A stretch of DNA of 64,000 nucleotides, from positions 70,782,542 through 70,846,541 of the forward strand of contig NC_073746.1 of NCBI RefSeq assembly GCF_029784135.1. Reading direction: 5' to 3'. The stretch comes from Toxorhynchites rutilus septentrionalis. Its lineage: Eukaryota > Arthropoda > Insecta > Diptera > Culicidae. Numbering within the stretch: position 1 is the stretch's first letter; each line of letters starts with the position of its first letter. Of the stretch, positions 57,781 through 64,000 are shown piece after piece. Below the pieces are notes generated by a model. That model had not been told where the DNA came from, made no database searches, and was given only the letters and a program-made list of their open reading frames with translations. The translations under genes and the position numbers were made by a program.

Positions 57781-60700
57781 TCCGGTGCCAGTTCGGAAAT
57801 CAATTTAGTTGCAATTGGAAAATAGTTTCTCTCACTCGCTCACCTACACACTATGCTCTTCTCTCCCAATCCCAGTTCGTTTCTGCCACGGGACTGAATA
57901 GTGGGAATCCCATTTCTTTTCCGCCACCGGACTGATTAGTGGCTTATAAGCCGGTGCCAGCTCGGAAATCCATTTAGTTGCAATTGGATAATAAATTCGC
58001 TCGTTCGCTCGCCTAAACACTATGCTCTTCTCTCCCAATCCCTGTTCTTTTCTACCACTGGACTTACTAGTGGGAATCCCATATCTTTTTTGTCACCGGA
58101 CTGAACAGTGGCTTAGAAGCCGGTGTCAGCTCGAAAAGCCATTTAGTTGCAATTGGAAAATAGTTTCTCTTGCTCGTTCGCCAAAACGCTATGCTCTTCT
58201 CTCCTAATCCCAGTTCTTTTCTGCCACGGGACAGAACAGTGGGAATCGCCTAAACGCTATGCTCTTCTCTCCCAATCCCAGTTCTTCTCTGTCACCGGAT
58301 TGAACAGTGACTTAGAAGCCGGTGCCAACTCGAAAATCCATTCAGTTGCAATTGGATAATAGTTTCTCTCGTTCGCTCGTCTAAACATTATTCTCTTCTC
58401 TCCCAATCCCAGTTCTTTTCTACCACGGGACAGACTAGTGGGAATCCCATATCTTTTCGGTCACCGGATTGAACACTCGGAAATTTTCTGCCACCGGACT
58501 ATCTCGGGAATCCATTCAGTTGCAAATGGAAAATAGTTTATCTCGCTCGCCCGCCTCCTTCTCTTCCAATCCCAGTTATTTTCTGTCACGGGACAGAACA
58601 GTGGGAATCGCCTGAACGCTATGCGCTTCTCTCCCAATCCCAGTTCTTTTCAACCACGGGACTGACTAGTGGGAATCCCATATCTTTTTTGTCACCGGAC
58701 TGGCTTAGAAGCCGGTGTCAGCTCGGAAATCCATTCAGTTACAATTGGAAATAGTTTCTCTTGCTCGTTCGCCAAAACACTATGCTCTTCTCTCCCAACC
58801 CAGTTATTTTCTGCCACGGGACAGAAAAAAGGAACGCTATGCTCTTCTCTCCCAATCCCAGTTCTCTTCTGTCACCGGACAGAATAGTGGCGTGAAATCC
58901 AGTGCCAACTCGGAAATCCATTTAGTTCCAATTTCTCTCACGAATTTCACTGAACAGTGGCAGTCTCATATCTTTTCTGCCGCGGGACTGAACAGTGGTA
59001 ATACCATTTCTTTTCTGCTACAGGACTGAACAGTGGCAATTGGGAAATCGTTTCTCTTGCTCGCTCGCTGAAACACTATGCTCTTCTCTCACAATCCCAG
59101 TTCTTTTCTGCCCCCGGATTGAATGGCTAAAAATCTAGTGCCAGCTCAGAAATTCATTCAGTTGCAATTGTTGCAATTGATCTTGCTCGTTCGCCAAAGC
59201 ACTATCCTTTTTTCTCCCAATCCCAGCTCTTTTCTGCCACCGGACTGAACAAAGGCTTATAAGCCGGTGCCAGCTCGGAAATTCATTCAGTTGCAATTGG
59301 ATTATAGTTTCTCTCGTTCGCTCGCCTAAACGCTATGCTCTTCTCTCCAAATACCAGTTCTTCTCTGCCACCGGACTGAACAGTGGAAATCCCATTTCTT
59401 TTCTGCCACGGGACGGACTAGTAGGAATCTTATATCTTTTCTGTCCCCGGACTGAACAGCGCCAGCTCGGAAATCCATTCAGTTGCAAACGGAAAGTAGT
59501 TTCTCTCGCTCGCTCGCCTAAACGCTATGCTCTTTTCTTCCAATCCCAGTTATTTCCTGCCACGGGACAGAAGAGTGGGAATCGCCTAAACGCTATCCTC
59601 TTCTCTCCCAATCCCATTTCTTATTCTGTCATCGGACTGGCGTGAAATTCAATGCCAACACGGAAATCCATTTAGTTGCAATTTCTCTCACGAATTTCAC
59701 TGAATAGTGACAGCCCCATTTCTTTTCTGCCACGGGACTGAACAGTGATAATACCATTTCTTTTCTGCCACCGGACTTAACAGTGGTAATTACAAAATAG
59801 TTTTTTTTGATCGTTCACCAAAACACTATGCTTTTTTCTCCCAATCCCAGTTCTTTTCTGCCACGGGACTGAACAGTGATAATCCCATATTTTTTCTGCC
59901 ACCGAACTGAACAGTTGCAATTGGAAAATAGTTTCTCTTGCTCGTTCGCCAAAACACTATGCTTTTCTCTCCCAATCCCACTTCGTTTCTGCCACCGGAC
60001 TGAACAGTGGCTTATAAGCCGGTGCCAGCTCGGAAATCAATTCAGTTGCAATTGAAAAATAGTTTCTCTCGCTCGTTCGTCTAAACATCATGCTTTTCTA
60101 CCACGGGACTGAACAGTGGGAATCCCATTTCTTTTCTGCCACCGGACTGAACAGTGGCAATCCCATTTCTTTTCTGCTTAGAAGCCTGTGCCAGTCCAGA
60201 AATCAATTTAGTTGCAATTGGGAAATAGTTCCTATCGATCGCTCGAATAAACACTATGCTCCTATCTCCCAATTCCAGTTCTTTTCTGCCATGAGACTAA
60301 ACAGTGAGAATCCCATTTATTTTCTGCCACCGGACTGAACAGTGCCAGCTCGGAAATCCATTCAGTTGCAAATGGAAAATAGCTTCTCTCGCCTAAACGT
60401 TATGCTCTTCTCCCCCAATCCCAGTTATTTTCTACCACGAGACAGAACAGTGGGAATCGCCTAAACGATATGCTCTTCTCTCCAAATCCCAGTTCTATTC
60501 TGTCACCGGACTGAACAGTGACAATTGGAAAATAGTTTCTTTTGCTCGCTCGCCAAACACTATGCTTTTCTCTCCCTATCCCAGTTCTTTTTTTTCCACC
60601 GGACTGAACAGTGACAATCCCATTTCTTTTCTGCCATGGGACTGAACATTGGCAATCCCATTTCTTCTCTGCCACTGGACCGGACAGTGGCTTAGAAGCC

Positions 60701-61647
60701 GATTCCAGTCCAGAAATCAATTTAGTTGCAATTGGAAAATAGTTCCTATCGCTCGCTCGAGTAAACACTATGCTCTTATCGTCTAATCCCAGTTCTTTTC
60801 TGCCATGAGACTAAAAAGTGGGAATCCCATTCATTTTCTGCCACCGGACTGAAAAGTGCCAGCTCGGAAATCCATTCAGTTGCAAATGGAAGGTAGATTC
60901 TCTCGCTCGCTCGCCTAAACGCTATGCTCTTCTCTCCCAATCCCAGTTATTTCCTGCCACGGGACAGAACAATGGAAATCGCCTAAACGCTATGTTCTGC
61001 TCTTCCAATCCCAGTTCTTTTCTGTCATCGGACTGAACAGTGGCTTGAAGCCGGTGCCAGCTCGGAAATCAATTCAGTTGCAATTGAAAAATAGTTTCTC
61101 TCGCTCGCTTGCCTAAACACTCTTTCTTCTCTCGTATCCCCATTTCTTTTCTGCCGCGGGACTGAACAGTGACAATCTCCTGTTTCTTTTCTGCCATCGG
61201 ACTAAACAGTGGCTCTTCTCACACAATCCCATTTCTTTTCTGTCACCGGACTGAATAGTGGCGTAAAATCCAGTGCCAACTCGGAAACCCATTTAGTTGC
61301 AATTGGAAAATAGTTTCTCTCGCTCGCTCGCCCAAACACCATGCTCTATTCTTTACAATCCCATTTCTTTTCTGTCACCGGACTGAACAGTGGCAATTGG
61401 ATAATAGTTTCTCTCGGTCGCACTCCGAAACTCTTATCTCCCAATCTCATTTTTTTTCTGCCGCTAGACTGGACCGTGGCTATCACATTTCTTCTCTGTT
61501 ACCGGACTGAACAGTGGCTTATAAGCCGGTGCCAGCTCGGAAATCAATAGTTGCAATTTAGTTACAACGGCCCATAACCTCGGAAATCTATCTTCTCTTC
61601 CAATCTCAGTTCCTTTCTGTCAACTCGGAAATCAATTTAGTTGCAAG
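57781..61647. repeat. 3.9-kb degenerate satellite array
   Basis: The region is built of shuffled modules: 'cccaatcccagttcttttct', 'gccaccggactgaacagtgg', 'cttagaagccggtgccagct', 'cggaaatccatt(c/t)agttgcaatt', 'ggaaaatagtttctctcgct' and 'cgcctaaacactatgctctt'. A complete cycle is roughly 130-180 bp, but modules are often deleted or multiplied (a 40-50-bp sub-unit around 'ccaccggactgaacagtgg' is the most frequent). Open frames through it arise from the repeat. I see no coding or CRISPR-like logic. Confidence 0.9.
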
Positions 61648-63058
61648 TTCTTATTCTGGAGGTATATGTAAATGAGTAAATGTATAAATGAAAACTACCA
61701 AATTTCACGAAAATCTGAGAATTGGTTTGGCATGAAATGGTTGTTGTAGTATCCAAAAAGATTTACTTTTCTTGAAAAACTTGAAAGCTTCCAGCGTTGT
61801 TTGTGATCTGAATAAAACCGAGTTGGTACCCGATAAATTGGTAAATTAATTAGCTATTTCTCGATTGAACACTGGAGTGTTAAATAAATTATTAAATGTG
61901 TTCTTCAATAATAGATGTAAATAAATTGTTATTTAAATATTCTAGTTTTCCCTTTTTGTTGCTCTATAATTAGGTTCGAACAAACACCTGATATATATTT
62001 TTTTCAGAGTGACGCCTACTGTTCATTTGATTCAGTTTTGCCATTCTTTGCAACGTTTCGTTTTTTTTCCTTAGTTCTTTTTTTCATTAGTATGCTTCAT
62101 GCAAAACTGATAGTAAAACAATCAATATGTAAATATATTATTATAGAAAAGGTTCTTCTTCTTGAATGGTTTTTGCGTTCCTAGAGTTCCTAGTCTCGCC
62201 AGCTTAACCAGTAATACATGCGTCGTGCCGTTTTTAGTTGATTCTTAGTTGAGATTTCAATGCTAAATATACTAAAACCTTAGAAGTACATTGAGTGCTA
62301 GTGCGTAAATTTTTCCCAAATTCATAACATATGCTTCTGGCCAAAACAATATGAATTACCCTGTGGATCAGCCTGCGTTTGCCTTTCAGAAATCGTAATA
62401 GTGTCGGTTACTCAAAAAGTAGTCCAATGGAATAGATCTATGAATTCAAAGATTTGATATCTTCCACATCTTAGAGCTACTGATGAGTATTCTACTGTGA
62501 ATTCACAACAGCCACAATACGGAGTCTCGCTGTCATACCATACGGAGTTTTTCGTAAACCTTCATTTGTTTACGTTATTACACAAAGAACATAGCGTCTG
62601 GCAATGACAAAGCTGTCTGAAGCTACTGGCCGCAATTGCCACCGTTCAATCGCGAATGCGAGAGGAATTTCATTACACCAACCATCAATACAGCGTAACG
62701 TTTATTGTCTGCTAGCCTCTGGTCTGTTAGATTAGAAGAAAAACAAAAGCTTGTTTTTTCTAATTAATGAGAAGAATGAAGGTCCTGCTCACGAAAAAGA
62801 AAGAATCCCTATAATACTTGACGCGGAATTATTAATCGTGTGTTATTGTGCGATGCATGCTCTTTTCTAATAATAACTTCAATATGGGTGATATGAGTCC
62901 TCAATGAAAATATTATTTTTGATCGATTATTCAGTTAATAGTACACATGGGACCTCACCCGATTATTTATTAGTTAGATATTAGACATTTTTCATTTGTG
63001 TCCCTCCCTAATATTTTTCCGAAAACTCAACCGCGATGATCATAGCGTTCGTATTTAT
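61648..63058. other. No gene seen
   Basis: A+T-rich sequence with no recognisable domain or repeat end. Confidence 0.4.
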
Positions 63059-63219
63059 TCAGTGGCTCCAACCGATCAATGCTATTAATTGATAGAGCTT
63101 CCTGTTGTGTAGGAGTAATCGTTGGCACGGGTTCTCAAAATTAATTGCTTCAACAGAGACGAGTAGATTGCGTTTGACTGATGAGCAATATACATCCTCA
63201 ATCACGCATACACACTCAC

Positions 63220-63415
63220 ATTCCGGTTGGCTGGAGTGGGGGGGGCTTGCGTTTTGCGAAGGTATGCGCTTGTGATATCGATTACGTTTCGGTTCATTTG
63301 GCACTGGTTTTATGAAGCCGCCGCAATTCAATTGACTGATGCTCGACACCCCCTCAGGCGGTGATGAAAAATTTTGTAATTTGCTTTCAATGGTTATTTT
63401 TATCTGTTGCGCCAT
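63220..63415 (-). CDS. Possible first coding exon of an unknown gene
   Basis: The minus-strand ATG at 63415 opens MAQQIKITIESKLQNFSSPP and continues for 65 codons (with KPVPNEPKRNRYHKRIPSQN) to a strong donor GAAT|GTGAGT at 63219. Past the donor the frame continues only as an intron-like run of Cys/Val codons. The later exons would lie at lower coordinates but I could not find them. I do not recognise the protein; it could also be a chance open frame of 118 codons. Confidence 0.35.
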
Positions 63416-64000
63416 AGGCGAATGTATGGGTTATATTGAGAGCACCTGGTATAAAGCAGAGGCTGAGTCAGAAGTGAATGAAATTATGTTTTAATAACCC
63501 GCAAATTTAGAAGGGATCGCTATGGAATGAGTTAAAATTTAACACAACCCAGAAAACTGATAAAACATCAACACTTATCTCACGGACGCAGTTCTGCAGT
63601 TGTTATCGTGCTAACGACGCAATATTAGACACACTCTATCGTTGACATCACGTGGATTATATTTTCTATTCTCGTACCGCATTGAGACACAAAAAACCGC
63701 AACATTGCTAGACATTCGAGAATGAGGGTATGTTTTTGTTTACAAAATGCGTATCGGTTTCTCCTTCCTCTTTCTCTCCCTCCTGGGTCATCATCACTCG
63801 CGTATTTATGATAGTGTTGATTGTACACAGAAATGGTGGTAACGATGATGATATCTATTGAAGCGTGGCAAGCGCATTTGCTCTCGTTCCTCTTGCTTGC
63901 CCATTGCAAAACAGATTATGAAAAACAACACATCCGAAGCGAGGCGGCTAATGTAGCTCGAATGCCGAAGCGCGATAGCAGTTGTTTTTTCGTAAGTGGT
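63416..64000. other. Right edge, no gene confirmed
   Basis: This could be the promoter side of the exon at 63220-63415. A 94-codon minus-strand frame (63625-63909) shows no known motif. Confidence 0.3.

Noticed and set aside
57781..61647. Possible CRISPR-like or protein-coding repeat array
   Set aside because: The blocks are degenerate and variably spaced with no unique spacers, the context is a eukaryote, and open frames follow the repeats in every phase.

Overview
This is a repeat-dominated piece of a eukaryotic, insect genome, most likely a culicine mosquito (Aedes or a close relative). The grounds are a DD37E ITmD37E transposon (a family described from mosquitoes), mariner DD34D elements, R1/I-type LINEs with RNase H, tRNA-derived SINEs, Helitron-like 3' ends, many TA-, TTAA- and 8-bp-target MITEs, high A+T content, and a 61-nt intron in the one clear host gene. 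There is no sign of bacterial organisation. Species is an inference.

Layout. 1-5157: decayed mariner-type transposase, possible LINE debris, an ITmD37E copy with a broken transposase (987-2288), an A+T-rich repeat cluster and a lone mariner end. 5158-24363: the most striking structure, a 5,108-bp unit present three times head-to-tail (5158-10265, 10266-19255, 19256-24363), nearly identical at the base level. Each copy carries a TA-flanked MITE nested inside another TA-flanked MITE. The middle copy alone carries a 3.88-kb insertion (about 13192-17073) made of three decayed histone H2A copies with histone 3' stem-loops on both strands, TATA boxes, a MITE and SINE insertions. 24364-27300: the unique flank, with a possible short coding exon, a relic of an ITmD37E relative and a nearly complete mariner with frameshifts. 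27300-42290: microsatellites, three Helitron-like 3' ends (two with ~155-bp internal repeats), a TIR element, a ~53-bp retroposon with a 12-bp target duplication, and a mariner relic split by a 1.5-kb insertion that contains a SINE.

42143-47060 is a nest: a MITE-like repeat is split by a 5'-truncated R1/I-type LINE (10-bp target duplication), which is itself split by an ITmD37E element immediately after the reverse-transcriptase FADD motif. That ITmD37E copy has an intact 338-codon transposase and intact terminal repeats, so it may be functional. A second LINE scrap flanked by 35-bp direct repeats, a SINE and a transposase relic follow.

The only convincing host gene is a three-exon minus-strand gene at 48554-49613 encoding 255 residues that resembles Iwr1/SLC7A6OS, the RNA polymerase II nuclear-import factor. 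A second possible coding exon (63220-63415, minus) ends at a strong splice donor. The right third also holds a TTAA MITE, a perfect 57-bp-arm foldback with an 8-bp target duplication, LINE remnants between two copies of an 'acgcggttttt' repeat, and a 3.9-kb degenerate satellite (57781-61647). The repeats do not act as a pathway; their nesting gives a relative chronology of insertions.
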